From contig CAZUIM010000016.1 in the NCBI GenBank assembly GCA_964620325.1, positions 1-56,499 of the forward strand: a stretch of 56,499 bases of DNA. The letters run 5' to 3'. The translations under genes and the position numbers were made by a program. Origin of the DNA: CAZMYM01 sp964620325. Lineage in GTDB: Bacteria; Bipolaricaulota; Bipolaricaulia; UBA7950; UBA9294. Numbering within the stretch: position 1 is the stretch's first letter; every line of letters begins with the position of its first letter. Under the pieces are notes generated by a model. That model saw only the letters and a program-made list of their open reading frames with translations. It ran no database searches and was not told the DNA's origin. Of the stretch, positions 34,534 through 43,299 are shown piece by piece.

Positions 34534-34562
34534 TTGACTCCCTCCCAGACTACCGATACCAT
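34534..34562 (+). promoter_or_regulatory. Promoter of rpsT-secF-recJ
   Basis: TTGACT (34534-34539), 17 bp, TACCAT (34557-34562). Transcription should begin near 34569, leaving a leader of about 62 bases with two small hairpins (ATCCGG/CCGGAT and CAGAA/TTCTG). Confidence 0.75.
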
Positions 34563-34630
34563 CATCCGGCACTCCGTTCCGGATGCTTCAGAACTGGAAT
34601 TCTGCGCGACACGTGAATGAGGTGATTGCG

Positions 34631-34891
34631 ATACCGAACATTGCATCCGCCGCGAAGCGATTGCGACAAAGCGAGAAGCGTCGCGGCATGAACCGTTCGA
34701 AGAAGGCCGAGATCAAGCGGATCGTGAAGGAGATCCGTCGATCGATCGAGGCCGGCGACAAGAGCGCGGCCGTCACTCTCCTTCCCCGTCTCGCCAAGGC
34801 GGCCGACAAGGCGGCCCAGGGACACGCGATCCACGCCAATCGCGCCGCACGGATCAAGTCCCGCTGGACGAAGAAGGTTCAAGCACTGTAG
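34631..34891 (+). CDS. rpsT: 30S ribosomal protein bS20, apparent AUA start
   Basis: 86 residues from IPNIASAAKRLRQSEKRR, which aligns with the normal N-terminus MPNIKSA. The codon at the Met position is ATA (34631), four bases after a near-perfect Shine-Dalgarno GAGGTGAT (34619-34626). In-frame alternatives are GTG 34622 (inside that Shine-Dalgarno), GTG 34613 and ATG 34583 (no ribosome-binding site, 14 bases from the predicted transcription start). E. coli rpsT also uses a weak start (UUG) tied to autoregulation. The C-terminus (AIHANRAARIKSRW) is typical. Confidence 0.9.
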   Translation: MPNIASAAKRLRQSEKRRGMNRSKKAEIKRIVKEIRRSIEAGDKSAAVTLLPRLAKAADKAAQGHAIHANRAARIKSRWTKKVQAL

Positions 34892-34899
34892 GAGGGCCC

Positions 34900-35802
34900 A
34901 TGCGGCGCTTTGATTTCCTCGGCAAGACGAAGTACTGCGTTCCGATCTCCCTCGTCTTCGTCGCCGTGAGCATCCTCCTTCTGATTCCGGGGGTTCGCGG
35001 CCTGAAGATGGGAATCGACTTCACCGGCGGAATGGAGTTCACGGTGAAGTTCAGCGACCCGGTCGACACGGCCGATGTCCGTGCCGCCCTCGGCGAGATC
35101 GATGCGGGTGGCGTCGATCTGACGCAGAGCGTGATCCAGGACGTCACCGGCGCGAACACGAAGGTGATCACGACCCAGCTCCTCAACGTCGAGGACGATC
35201 AGCGAACGATCGATCGAATCGAGACGACCCTGCGCCGCGACTTCTCGGTGCAGGATATCAGCCGACGTCTGATCGGACAGCAGGTGAGCGAGGAACTCGC
35301 GCGCAAAGGGTGGCAGGCGATCTTGCTCGCGCTGGTCGCGATGCTCGTCTACATCTCGTGGCGGTTCCGCCTTCGGTACGCGATCGGCGCGGTCGCTGCG
35401 ATTCTGCACGACGTCATCATCGCGCTCGGCCTCTTCGCCCTGTTCGGCGTCGAGGTGAATCTGGCGACCATCGCCGCGTTCCTGACGATCGTCGGATACT
35501 CGTTGAACGACACGATCGTCATCTACGATCGAATCCGCGAGAACCTGAAGATCGAGCGTCGAGCGTCGATCTTCGACGTCATCAACCTGAGCGTCAATCA
35601 GTCCCTGTCGCGAACGCTGAACACGTCGCTCACGACGTTCATCCCCGTCATCATCCTATTCGTGTTCGGGGGGAGCGTCCTTCGTGGATTCTCGCTGGCG
35701 CTTCTGATCGGCGTCATCGTCGGTACGTACTCCTCGATGTACATCGCCAATCCGATCCTGAACGCGTGGACGGTGAAGGCGACCGGATCGAAGAGGAGTT
35801 AG
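34900..35802 (+). CDS. secF: Protein translocase subunit SecF
   Basis: 300 residues. TM1 about 14-33, periplasmic DFTGGMEFTVKF region, then five membrane segments with GYSLNDTIVIYDRIRENL and TLNTSLTTFIPVIILF, the SecF signatures. Uses proton motive force with SecD to drive late export. No secD lies next to it, unlike the usual secD-secF pair. GGAGGG precedes the ATG; rpsT ends 8 bases upstream. Confidence 0.96.
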   Translation: MRRFDFLGKTKYCVPISLVFVAVSILLLIPGVRGLKMGIDFTGGMEFTVKFSDPVDTADVRAALGEIDAGGVDLTQSVIQDVTGANTKVITTQLLNVEDDQRTIDRIETTLRRDFSVQDISRRLIGQQVSEELARKGWQAILLALVAMLVYISWRFRLRYAIGAVAAILHDVIIALGLFALFGVEVNLATIAAFLTIVGYSLNDTIVIYDRIRENLKIERRASIFDVINLSVNQSLSRTLNTSLTTFIPVIILFVFGGSVLRGFSLALLIGVIVGTYSSMYIANPILNAWTVKATGSKRS

Positions 35803-35804
35803 CC

Positions 35805-37541
35805 TTGCGATCGATCCTCCGCGAAGGGAGGGTGTGGGAAGTCGCTGACTTCCCGGAGCGGTCGTTGGTCGACGCAATCCGTGAGGCTCTCGGATGCTCG
35901 GAGTCTTTCGCCGCCGTCCTCGCACGACGCGGAGGCCCTTCGTGGGAACGGCTGATCGCGAGCGGGGCCCGCAGCCGACACTCGCCGTTTTTTCTTCCGG
36001 ACATGGAGAAGGCGGTGGCGCGCCTTCGCCTCGCCCTCGAACGCGGTGAGCGCGTCTTCATCCACGGGGATTTCGACGTCGACGGATTGACGGGGGCCGC
36101 CGTCCTCTACCGCGCCCTCCGACCACTCCTCCCGGAGAACTCGGTCAAGGTCGAGGTCGGCGAACGCTCCCAGGGACACGGAATCTCATCGACGTTCGTC
36201 CTCCGCGCGATCGACGAGGGATTCGGCCTCGTCGTCACCGTCGACTGCGGGATTGCGAATCAGAGCGAGATCGCCCGGCTGGCCGCCGAGGGGATCGACA
36301 CGATCGTCACCGACCATCACCTTCCGGTCGGCGATCTCCCGAAGGCCGTCGCCATCGTCGACCCTCACCGAACGGACAGTGAGTACCCGAATCCGCATCT
36401 CGCCGGCGTCGGGGTCGCGTACAAGACGATCTGCGGTCTGTACGAGGAACTCGGCCGACCGATCCCGTCCCACCTGCTCGATCTGGTCGCCCTCGGAACG
36501 GTCGCCGACCTCGTCCCGCTGACGTGCGACGGAGAGAGCGAGAATCGCGTCTTCGTTCGAGAGGCGTTCGAACTCATGTCGAACGGAGGCGGATCGTCGC
36601 TCGGCCTCCGAACGCTGATGGGACGGCTCTCCGTCAATCCGAAGAAGCTCTCCACCTCGGACATCGGCTACCTCATCGCGCCCAAGCTGAACGCGGCGAA
36701 CCGGGCCGGCGATCCGAAGGTGGCCTTTCTTCTCCTCGTCACCGAGGAGCGAGATCAGGCTGAGTATCTCGCCGAGATCCTGCTCGATTACAACCGGGAC
36801 CGCGAGATCGCTCAGAACGACCTCCTCAGCCAAGCCGAGGAGATGATCCGCGCGGAAGAGCGGGATCCCCGCGAAGACGGGTTCGTCTTCCTCGTCGGTG
36901 AGTACTGGAACGAGGGGATCCTCGGACTCGTCGCTTCGAGTCTCGTCGATCGGTTCCGGGTCCCGGCGATCGTCCTGTCGAGGGGCGACGGGGTCAGCCG
37001 CGGATCGTGTCGTAGCGCAGGCGGCTTCGACGTCAGCGCCTGCCTCGAGGCGCACGCGGACCTCCTTCTCCAATACGGGGGACACCGGATGGCGGCCGGA
37101 TTCACGGTGGCGAACGATGCCCTCGGCCGACTGGAGGAGCGCCTCGAACGGTACGTGTCCCGTCACCAGTCGGAGATCGCGCCGCTCCACGCGGAGACGA
37201 TCGACGTGGAGTCGACGCTCGCCGGGATCGACGTTCGCCTGTACAAGGATCTGATGACGCTCGCTCCGTTCGGCCCCGGGAACCCGACGCCGCGCTTTCT
37301 CATCCGGCACTGCAGATTCGAGGAGATCGCGCTCGTCGGTGGCCGCCGCCAGCATCTCAAAGGGCACGTTACGCAGGACGGCGGGAGCCTTCCGTTCATC
37401 GCGTTCCGGATGGGACGACACCTCGAAAGGTTCGAGACCGCCGAGAACGCCTCGCTCGTCTGCCAGATCGGTTTCGACGACTGGCGGGGAAGCGTTCAGG
37501 CGCAGGCGGTCGATCTGGTCGACGAGGCGCCCCCGAGCTAG
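35805..37541 (+). CDS. recJ: Single-stranded-DNA exonuclease RecJ
   Basis: 578 residues from a TTG start at 35805, chosen because GAGGAG (inside the secF end) is seven bases upstream; the reading frame stays open further back only as an overlap of secF. DHH core: HGDFDVDGLTGAAVL, VTVDCGIAN and VTDHHLPVGDLP; DHHA1 domain with YGGHRMAAGFTV; OB fold at the C-terminus. A 5'-3' exonuclease in recombination and repair. Confidence 0.95.
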   Translation: MRSILREGRVWEVADFPERSLVDAIREALGCSESFAAVLARRGGPSWERLIASGARSRHSPFFLPDMEKAVARLRLALERGERVFIHGDFDVDGLTGAAVLYRALRPLLPENSVKVEVGERSQGHGISSTFVLRAIDEGFGLVVTVDCGIANQSEIARLAAEGIDTIVTDHHLPVGDLPKAVAIVDPHRTDSEYPNPHLAGVGVAYKTICGLYEELGRPIPSHLLDLVALGTVADLVPLTCDGESENRVFVREAFELMSNGGGSSLGLRTLMGRLSVNPKKLSTSDIGYLIAPKLNAANRAGDPKVAFLLLVTEERDQAEYLAEILLDYNRDREIAQNDLLSQAEEMIRAEERDPREDGFVFLVGEYWNEGILGLVASSLVDRFRVPAIVLSRGDGVSRGSCRSAGGFDVSACLEAHADLLLQYGGHRMAAGFTVANDALGRLEERLERYVSRHQSEIAPLHAETIDVESTLAGIDVRLYKDLMTLAPFGPGNPTPRFLIRHCRFEEIALVGGRRQHLKGHVTQDGGSLPFIAFRMGRHLERFETAENASLVCQIGFDDWRGSVQAQAVDLVDEAPPS

Positions 37542-37559
37542 CCGGGCTTCGCTCGGTCA

Positions 37560-38954
37560 CTACTTCCCGACACAGAATCGCGAGAAGACCGCGTCGAGGA
37601 TCGACTCAGCAACGTCGATCCCTTGGAGTTCCCCGGCGATCGCGTAGGCCCGACGAAGCTCCTCGGCCACCATGTCGGGCGGGTGCCCTTCCCGTAGCGC
37701 CTTCAAGGCGACGCGAAGTGTCTTCTCGATCCGTCGCAGCAAGTCCCTCTCCCACGAATCGAGGGTCAGAATCGTGTCGCGCGCCGGAATCTGCCCGCCT
37801 GAGAGAAGGTCGAGGATCGTCGTTCGCAGCTCGTCGAGATGGGTCCCCTCCTTCGCCGAAGCCTGGACGGCGGCTCGCCACGGTCCGATCGGAGTCTCCT
37901 GGGCGCGGCGCGGCAGGTCGATCTTGTTCACAACCAGGACGGTCGGAACTCCCCAATCCACGGTGAGCAGTCGCCGATCCTCGTCGGTCAGGCGCCTCGA
38001 GGCGTCGACCATGAGGAGGACGAGATCGGAGCGAGCGACGGCCGCCTCCGTCCGGCGGACCCCCTCGGCTTCGACCGGATCGCCCGGCTCCCTCAGGCCG
38101 GCCGTGTCGATCAGGCGAACCGGAATTCCGCCGATCGATGCCTCCTCCTCGACGGTGTCCCGCGTCGTCCCCGCGATCGGGGTGACGATCGCGCGGTCCT
38201 CCGCCAAAAGCGCGTTCAGCAGGGTCGACTTCCCGACGTTCGGGCTCCCGACGATGGCGACGGTGAGGCCCTCGCGGACGACCCGTCCTTCTTCGGCGCG
38301 CCGGATCAGATCCGCGATCCGTCCGAGAAGCGCGTCGACACGGTCGGCGACCGACTCCGGCTCGACCTCGAGGTCGGGGAAATCGATCTCGGCCTCCAGG
38401 TCGGCGAGGACATCGGCGAGCGCCTCGCGGACCGCGCGGATCGCCTCGGCGAAACGTCCGCCCAACCGTGCGATCGCCGCCTCGAGACCGACGGCCGTTC
38501 TCGCCCGCACGACGTCGAGGACCGCCTTCGCCTGATCGAGAGAGATCCGGCCGTTCAGGAATGCCCGTCGGGTGAACTCGCCCCGCTCGGCCAACCGCCC
38601 TCCGGCGGCGAGGGTCGCGTCGAGGACGGCCCGCGTCGCAACGATTCCGCCGTGGCAATTCACCTCGACGACGTCTTCACGGGTGTAGGTCCGCGGCGTT
38701 CGCATCACCGAGACGAGGACCTCGTCGAGCGGACGACCGTCGACCACAATCCGTCCGTAGTGCAATCGGTGGCTCGGCGAGTCGGAGAGGCGCCCTCCGT
38801 CCGCGGCGACGAACAGGCGTTCGACGATCGAGATCGCGTCCGGTCCACTGACCCGGACGATTCCGATGCCCCCTTCGCCGATCGGGGTCGAAATCGCCGC
38901 GATCGTGTCGGCGGGGAAGACGGGACCGATCGGATCAGATCCCCGGGTGCTCAC
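37560..38954 (-). CDS. mnmE: tRNA modification GTPase MnmE
   Basis: 464 residues. N-terminal tetrahydrofolate-binding domain (DTIAAISTPIGEGGIGIVRVSG), helical domain, inserted G domain (GSPNVGKSTLLNAL, GTTRDTVEEE, DTAGL, NKID) and the terminal FCVGK that supplies the catalytic Cys. With MnmG it modifies wobble U34. GTG start overlapping the jag stop (GTGA). Order yidC-jag-mnmE as in many bacteria. Confidence 0.97.
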   Translation of the reverse strand: MSTRGSDPIGPVFPADTIAAISTPIGEGGIGIVRVSGPDAISIVERLFVAADGGRLSDSPSHRLHYGRIVVDGRPLDEVLVSVMRTPRTYTREDVVEVNCHGGIVATRAVLDATLAAGGRLAERGEFTRRAFLNGRISLDQAKAVLDVVRARTAVGLEAAIARLGGRFAEAIRAVREALADVLADLEAEIDFPDLEVEPESVADRVDALLGRIADLIRRAEEGRVVREGLTVAIVGSPNVGKSTLLNALLAEDRAIVTPIAGTTRDTVEEEASIGGIPVRLIDTAGLREPGDPVEAEGVRRTEAAVARSDLVLLMVDASRRLTDEDRRLLTVDWGVPTVLVVNKIDLPRRAQETPIGPWRAAVQASAKEGTHLDELRTTILDLLSGGQIPARDTILTLDSWERDLLRRIEKTLRVALKALREGHPPDMVAEELRRAYAIAGELQGIDVAESILDAVFSRFCVGK

Positions 38955-39415
38955 GCGCCGTCGGGCTCGATCACCACGCGGCGATTCTCCCCGTCGCCAA
39001 CGCTGAACGTGCGAACCCCGGGGTAGTTCGAGAGCGTGACGTGGATCGTCCGGCGCTCGTGGGCCGGCATCGCGTTCATCCGAACGCGCTTGTGTTCGCG
39101 GACGACCGACTCGGCCGTCGACAGAGCGAACCGGATCAGCTCCGCCCGCCGACGCTTCACCGCCCCGTTCGCATCAAGGATGATGTCGACGTCCTGGCCG
39201 GTCTTTCGTCGAAGAGCGCCACGAAGGAGATGCTCCAGGGCGGCCAGGTTCGACCGTTCCTCCGGGAGGGAGAACATGCTCCCCACCAGGTTGACGTAGA
39301 GGCCGTCCGGCGCCTCCTCCTCGATCTCGAAGGTCACGTCCTCTTCGAGGATCTCGAGAAGTCGCTCGAGGTACTCCTCAACGGCCTTCTTCAGTCCCTG
39401 CATCTCCGTCGTCAT
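38951..39415 (-). CDS. jag: RNA-binding protein KhpB/Jag (KH and R3H domains)
   Basis: 154 residues. A KH-type domain (DGLYVNLVGSMFSLPEERSNLAALEHLLRGA) followed by R3H (MPAHERRTIHVTLSNYPGVRTFSVGDGENRRV). It is shorter than many Jag proteins. It partners with KhpA (7546-7779) in other bacteria. The ATG at 39415 lies inside the end of yidC (38-base overlap), with a purine-rich GAGGCGGGCG before it. Confidence 0.92.
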   Translation of the reverse strand: MTTEMQGLKKAVEEYLERLLEILEEDVTFEIEEEAPDGLYVNLVGSMFSLPEERSNLAALEHLLRGALRRKTGQDVDIILDANGAVKRRRAELIRFALSTAESVVREHKRVRMNAMPAHERRTIHVTLSNYPGVRTFSVGDGENRRVVIEPDGA

Positions 39416-40934
39416 CGCCCGCCTCGGTCTCGTCGGTCTCCGCAACCGGCGCCAGCCTGGCGTCGGCGGCGGCCATCTCACGGTTGACGATCGCCTGCTG
39501 CGCGACCTGAGTCGCCGTGGTCAGCAGGTAGTAGAGCCAGAGGCCGGCCGGGAAACGCCACAGAAGCACGGCCATGAACAGCGGGAAGATGTAGCCGAAG
39601 TACTTCTGCGTCCCGCTCGTCTCGGTGCGCGTCGGCGTCATCAACCACTGCTGGAGCATCATGATCCCGGTTGTCACGATGACCAGAATGAAGTACGGAT
39701 CGTGCATCGAAAGGTCCGGGATCCACAGGAAACCGGGCGAGAGGTGAATCAATTCGCCGGAATAGAGGATCGCCCGCCAGATCAGAATCAGGATCGGAAG
39801 CTGAACCAGGAGCGGGAGACACCCACTCATCGGGTTGACGCCCTCCTTCCGGTAAAGCTCCATCACCTTCTGCTGCTGAAGCTGCCGGTCGTCCTTGAAG
39901 CGCTCTTGAACCCGCTTCATCTTCGGCTGCAGCTTCTGCATCTTCGCCATCGAGTGGTACTGCTTCCGCATCAGCGGGTAGAGGATGACGCGGGTGAGTA
40001 CGGTGAACAGGATGATCGCCCAGCCGTAGTTCCCGGTCGCCCGATAGAGCATCGTCAAGAACTGGATGACCGGAATCATCAGTCGGGCGCCCATCCCGGG
40101 GTCGTCGAGGGCGGCGAGGCCGGCGTCCTCCATCAGCAGATACCGACGACGCCCCCCGTAGAGGGAGAAGTCGAAGCTCGTCGAGCCTTCCGGCGCGTCG
40201 AGCGAGACGCCGAATCGCCAGGTGCCTGAGGCCGTCGGCTCGTCGAACGGTTCGACGTCGGTCTCCTCGGCCGGACTCAGGAAGAGGACGACCGACTTGT
40301 TCATCACGCCGAGTCCGTCGAACGAGGTGTCCGCGCTGGCGGCGAGCCGGGCATGTCCGGGCTCCTCGTTGAACATGTAGTACAGGTCGTCGGCGTCCTC
40401 GTCGCGGTCGAGGGTCCCGAGGATCATCGTGAGGTCGAACGGGGTCGCCGTCGGGTTGTCGATCGTGATTCGGGCGTCGACCGTGTAGATCGCGTTCTCG
40501 TGCATCGTGTATCGCTTGGTCACGGTCGACTCGCCGAATTCCCCGACGAAGACGATCTCCAACGTGCCCTCGTCGGGGCGCGTCGGTTCTTGAAGCGTGT
40601 AGGTCCCTTCCGTCGCGTCTTCTCCGATCAACGCAAACGGGAACTCGGCGTCGACGTCGTACTGGCGCGCCTCGACGTCGGGACTGGTCCTCCTCCTCGG
40701 GACGAGCTCCTCGACACTCGCACCGTAGGGTGCGAACGTGAGGTAGAGGAACTTCAACACGCCACCGTCCTCGGAGAAGACGTACTCGGCCAGCGGCGTG
40801 AAGACCGTGATCTCCCGGTGCCCTTCCACTTCCGCGATCGTGTAGTCGATCTCGCGATCGGCCGCGGCGACGGTGACGGTCGCGGCACACAGAAAGAGTC
40901 CCAACAGGCCCACAACGATCCAGCGATTGCCCAC
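39378..40934 (-). CDS. yidC: Membrane protein insertase YidC
   Basis: 518 residues. N-terminal hydrophobic segment about 5-22, a large extracytoplasmic P1 domain about 25-330 (Gram-negative type) and the five-helix insertase core with YGWAIILFTVLTRVILYPL, KRVQERFKDD and EGVNPMSGCLPLLVQLPI. It inserts membrane proteins alone or with SecYEG. The P1 domain indicates an outer-membrane-bearing cell. GTG start with AGGAGGT four bases upstream. The acidic C-terminal tail overlaps jag. Confidence 0.96.
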   Translation of the reverse strand: MGNRWIVVGLLGLFLCAATVTVAAADREIDYTIAEVEGHREITVFTPLAEYVFSEDGGVLKFLYLTFAPYGASVEELVPRRRTSPDVEARQYDVDAEFPFALIGEDATEGTYTLQEPTRPDEGTLEIVFVGEFGESTVTKRYTMHENAIYTVDARITIDNPTATPFDLTMILGTLDRDEDADDLYYMFNEEPGHARLAASADTSFDGLGVMNKSVVLFLSPAEETDVEPFDEPTASGTWRFGVSLDAPEGSTSFDFSLYGGRRRYLLMEDAGLAALDDPGMGARLMIPVIQFLTMLYRATGNYGWAIILFTVLTRVILYPLMRKQYHSMAKMQKLQPKMKRVQERFKDDRQLQQQKVMELYRKEGVNPMSGCLPLLVQLPILILIWRAILYSGELIHLSPGFLWIPDLSMHDPYFILVIVTTGIMMLQQWLMTPTRTETSGTQKYFGYIFPLFMAVLLWRFPAGLWLYYLLTTATQVAQQAIVNREMAAADARLAPVAETDETEAGDDDGDAGTEEGR

Positions 40935-40953
40935 GATGACCTCCTGAGCGGAA

Positions 40954-40982
40954 AGGGTATCGCGCGCGAAATGGCCTTGCAA
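40954..40982 (-). promoter_or_regulatory. Promoter of yidC-jag-mnmE
   Basis: TTGCAA (40977-40982), 17 bp, TACCCT (40954-40959) on the minus strand. Back-to-back with the ribE promoter; only five bases separate the two -35 boxes, so the two polymerases would compete. Confidence 0.7.
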
Positions 40983-40987
40983 ATCCG

Positions 40988-41016
40988 TTGAACAGGGCAT
41001 TCTGATGCGATACACT
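40988..41016 (+). promoter_or_regulatory. Promoter for a leaderless rib operon mRNA
   Basis: TTGAAC (40988-40993), 17 bp, TACACT (41011-41016). The ATG of ribE follows nine bases after the -10, so the mRNA should begin within 0-4 bases of the start codon. No Shine-Dalgarno and no FMN riboswitch are present. Confidence 0.75.
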
Positions 41017-41025
41017 CGCCCGCCG

Positions 41026-41616
41026 ATGTTCACGGGGATCGTACAGGGGCTCGGAACGGTGCGGAGCCTGGGCCGGGAGCGTGTCGAGATCTCCCTCCCC
41101 GACGCCCTCGTCGGCCGACTCCGACCGGGGGCGAGCGTCGCGGTGAACGGCGTCTGCCTGACCGTCGCGACCCTTTCGGAGGACGCGTTCACCGCCTCTC
41201 TCTCTCCCGAGACGGCGTCGCGGACGACGTTCGAGTCGCTCCGCGTCGGTCGGAGGACCAACCTTGAGCTTTCGGTGCCGCCGACCGCCGGCCTCGACGG
41301 GCACCTCGTCCTCGGCCACGTCGATGCGGTCGGCCGGATCAGGGCCCTCTTCCGAGAGGGCGGAGGCTGGGTGATGATCGTCGGGTATCCACCGGAGTTT
41401 CGGGGGTACATCGTCGAGAAGGGATCGGTCGCCGTCGACGGGATCAGCCTGACCCCGTACGGACTCGACGGAGCGACGTTCCGGTGTTCGGTGATCCCGG
41501 CGACCTACGAGCGGACGACACTCCAGGATCGTCGCGCCGGGGATCCGGTCAATCTGGAATTCGACATCCTGGCGAAGTACGTCGAGAGGATGGTGTGCGG
41601 TGTTCACCGCGATTGA
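41026..41616 (+). CDS. ribE: Riboflavin synthase alpha chain
   Basis: 196 residues from MFTGIVQGLG, the conserved family start; an upstream ATG at 41005 lies before the -10 box. Two lumazine-binding repeats: VNGVCLTV, LVLGHVDAVGRI, then VDGISLTPYGLDG and NLEFDILAKYVER. Dismutates 6,7-dimethyl-8-ribityllumazine to riboflavin. Overlaps ribBA by 17 bases. Confidence 0.95.
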   Translation: MFTGIVQGLGTVRSLGRERVEISLPDALVGRLRPGASVAVNGVCLTVATLSEDAFTASLSPETASRTTFESLRVGRRTNLELSVPPTAGLDGHLVLGHVDAVGRIRALFREGGGWVMIVGYPPEFRGYIVEKGSVAVDGISLTPYGLDGATFRCSVIPATYERTTLQDRRAGDPVNLEFDILAKYVERMVCGVHRD

Positions 41617-42799
41617 AGAGGCGATCCGCCGATACAGAGACGGCAAGATGTTGATCCTCGTCGACGACGAGAATCGGGAGAACGAGGGGGATTTGGTGAT
41701 CGCCGCCGAACACACCTCGGCCAAGGCGATCAACTTCATGATCACCCACGGACGGGGCCTCGTCTGTGCACCGATCACAGAGGACCGTGCCCGGAAACTC
41801 GGCCTCGCGGCGATGTGCCCGGAGAACACCGCACTGCACGGGACCCACTTCACCGTCTCGGTCGACGCGAAAGAGGGGATCACCACCGGCATTTCGTCCT
41901 ACGACCGAGCACAGACGGTCCGCCTTCTGGTGAACGACTCCACCAGGCCCGAGGACCTGGCGCGCCCCGGACACATCTTCCCGCTGGTCGCTCGCGACGG
42001 CGGCGTCCTCCGCCGCGCCGGCCACACCGAGGCGACCGTCGATCTGGCCCGTCTCGCCGGACTGAAGCCGGCCGCCGTCCTGTGCGAGATTCTGAACGAA
42101 GACGGAACGATGGCCCGCGTGCCCCAGTTGGAGACCATGGCACAGGAGCACGGTCTGGCCCTCGTCAACATCGCTGACCTGATCGCGTTCCGAAAGCGGA
42201 CGGAGCGTCTCGTCGAACGTGTCGCCGAGGCGACCCTTCCGACCGTGTACGGCGAGTTCCACATCCTCAGCTACAGGAGCCCGATCGAGTCCGAAGAGCA
42301 CGTCGCGCTCGTGAAAGGGGACCTCGTCGGGGCGAAGGACGTCCTCGTCCGCGTTCATTCCGAATGTCTCACCGGAGACGTCTTCGGATCGATGCGCTGC
42401 GACTGCGGCGACCAACTCCATCGCGCGCTCGAGATGATCGAGGCGGCGGGGCGCGGCGTCGTCGTCTACATGCGTCAGGAAGGCCGCGGGATCGGCTTGA
42501 TGCACAAAGTCTGCGCCTACCGGCTCCAGGACGAAGGGCTCGACACGGTCGAGGCGAACGAGAGGCTCGGATTCGAGCCGGACCTGCGCGACTACGGAAT
42601 CGGGGCGCAGATTCTGTGCGATCTCGGTCTCACGTCGATCCGTCTGCTGACGAACAACCCGAAGAAGGTCGTCGGCCTTTCGGGGTACGGACTGGAGATC
42701 ACCGAGCAGATTCCGATCGAGATCCCACCAAATCCGTACAATCGTCAGTATCTGAAGACCAAGAAAGAGAAACTCGGACACCGATTGCGCGAGGTTTGA
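41600..42799 (+). CDS. ribBA: Bifunctional DHBP synthase / GTP cyclohydrolase II
   Basis: 399 residues. RibB domain about 1-200 (DDENRENEGDLVIAAE, THFTVSVDAKEG, RRAGHTEA), RibA domain about 205-399 with the zinc site CLTGDVFGSMRCDCG and MRQEGRGIGL. Supplies both precursors of lumazine. GTG start within ribE. ribD, needed between GTP and lumazine, is not in this cluster. Confidence 0.97.
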   Translation: MFTAIEEAIRRYRDGKMLILVDDENRENEGDLVIAAEHTSAKAINFMITHGRGLVCAPITEDRARKLGLAAMCPENTALHGTHFTVSVDAKEGITTGISSYDRAQTVRLLVNDSTRPEDLARPGHIFPLVARDGGVLRRAGHTEATVDLARLAGLKPAAVLCEILNEDGTMARVPQLETMAQEHGLALVNIADLIAFRKRTERLVERVAEATLPTVYGEFHILSYRSPIESEEHVALVKGDLVGAKDVLVRVHSECLTGDVFGSMRCDCGDQLHRALEMIEAAGRGVVVYMRQEGRGIGLMHKVCAYRLQDEGLDTVEANERLGFEPDLRDYGIGAQILCDLGLTSIRLLTNNPKKVVGLSGYGLEITEQIPIEIPPNPYNRQYLKTKKEKLGHRLREV

Positions 42800-42831
42800 C
42801 GACCGATCGGATGTCCGCCGAGGAGGAACCG

Positions 42832-43299
42832 ATGGGCAACGTCTTCGAAGGAAAGCTCGACGGGAACGGCCTACGCGTCGGGATCGTCGTCAGCCGGTTC
42901 AACAACCTGATCACCGAGCGCCTGCTCGAAGGGGCCCTCGACCGGCTCCGCCGCTCGAACGTGGCCGACGAGGAGATCGACGTCTGCCGCGTCCCGGGAG
43001 CGTTCGAGGTGCCGAAGGGGGCGAAGGCGATGGCCGACGCCGATCGGTACGACGGGATCATCGCCCTCTCGGCGGTCATCCGCGGCGCGACGCCCCACTT
43101 CGAGTACGTCGCCAGTGAGGTGAGCAAGGGGCTCGCCCGGGTCAACCTCGACGCCCCGGTCCCGATCGCGTTCGGCGTGATCACCGCCGACACGATCGAC
43201 CAAGCGATCGAGCGCGCCGGCACGAAGGCCGGCAACAAAGGAGCCCAGGCCGCCGAGAGCCTGATCGAGATGGTCAACGTCCTCCGAGCGATCGGATGA
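42832..43299 (+). CDS. ribH: 6,7-dimethyl-8-ribityllumazine synthase
   Basis: 155 residues, normal. VGIVVSRFNNLITERLLEGA, VPGAFEVP, ALSAVIRGATPHFEYV and PIAFGVIT are signatures of the capsid-like lumazine synthase. The ATG at 42832 is chosen for GGAGGAACCG; an ATG at 42811 has no ribosome-binding site. The stop overlaps hisS by four bases. Confidence 0.97.
   Translation: MGNVFEGKLDGNGLRVGIVVSRFNNLITERLLEGALDRLRRSNVADEEIDVCRVPGAFEVPKGAKAMADADRYDGIIALSAVIRGATPHFEYVASEVSKGLARVNLDAPVPIAFGVITADTIDQAIERAGTKAGNKGAQAAESLIEMVNVLRAIG

Noticed and set aside
39478..41892. 804-codon minus-strand frame across yidC and the rib genes
   Set aside because: A shadow frame; yidC, ribE and ribBA in other frames carry all family motifs.
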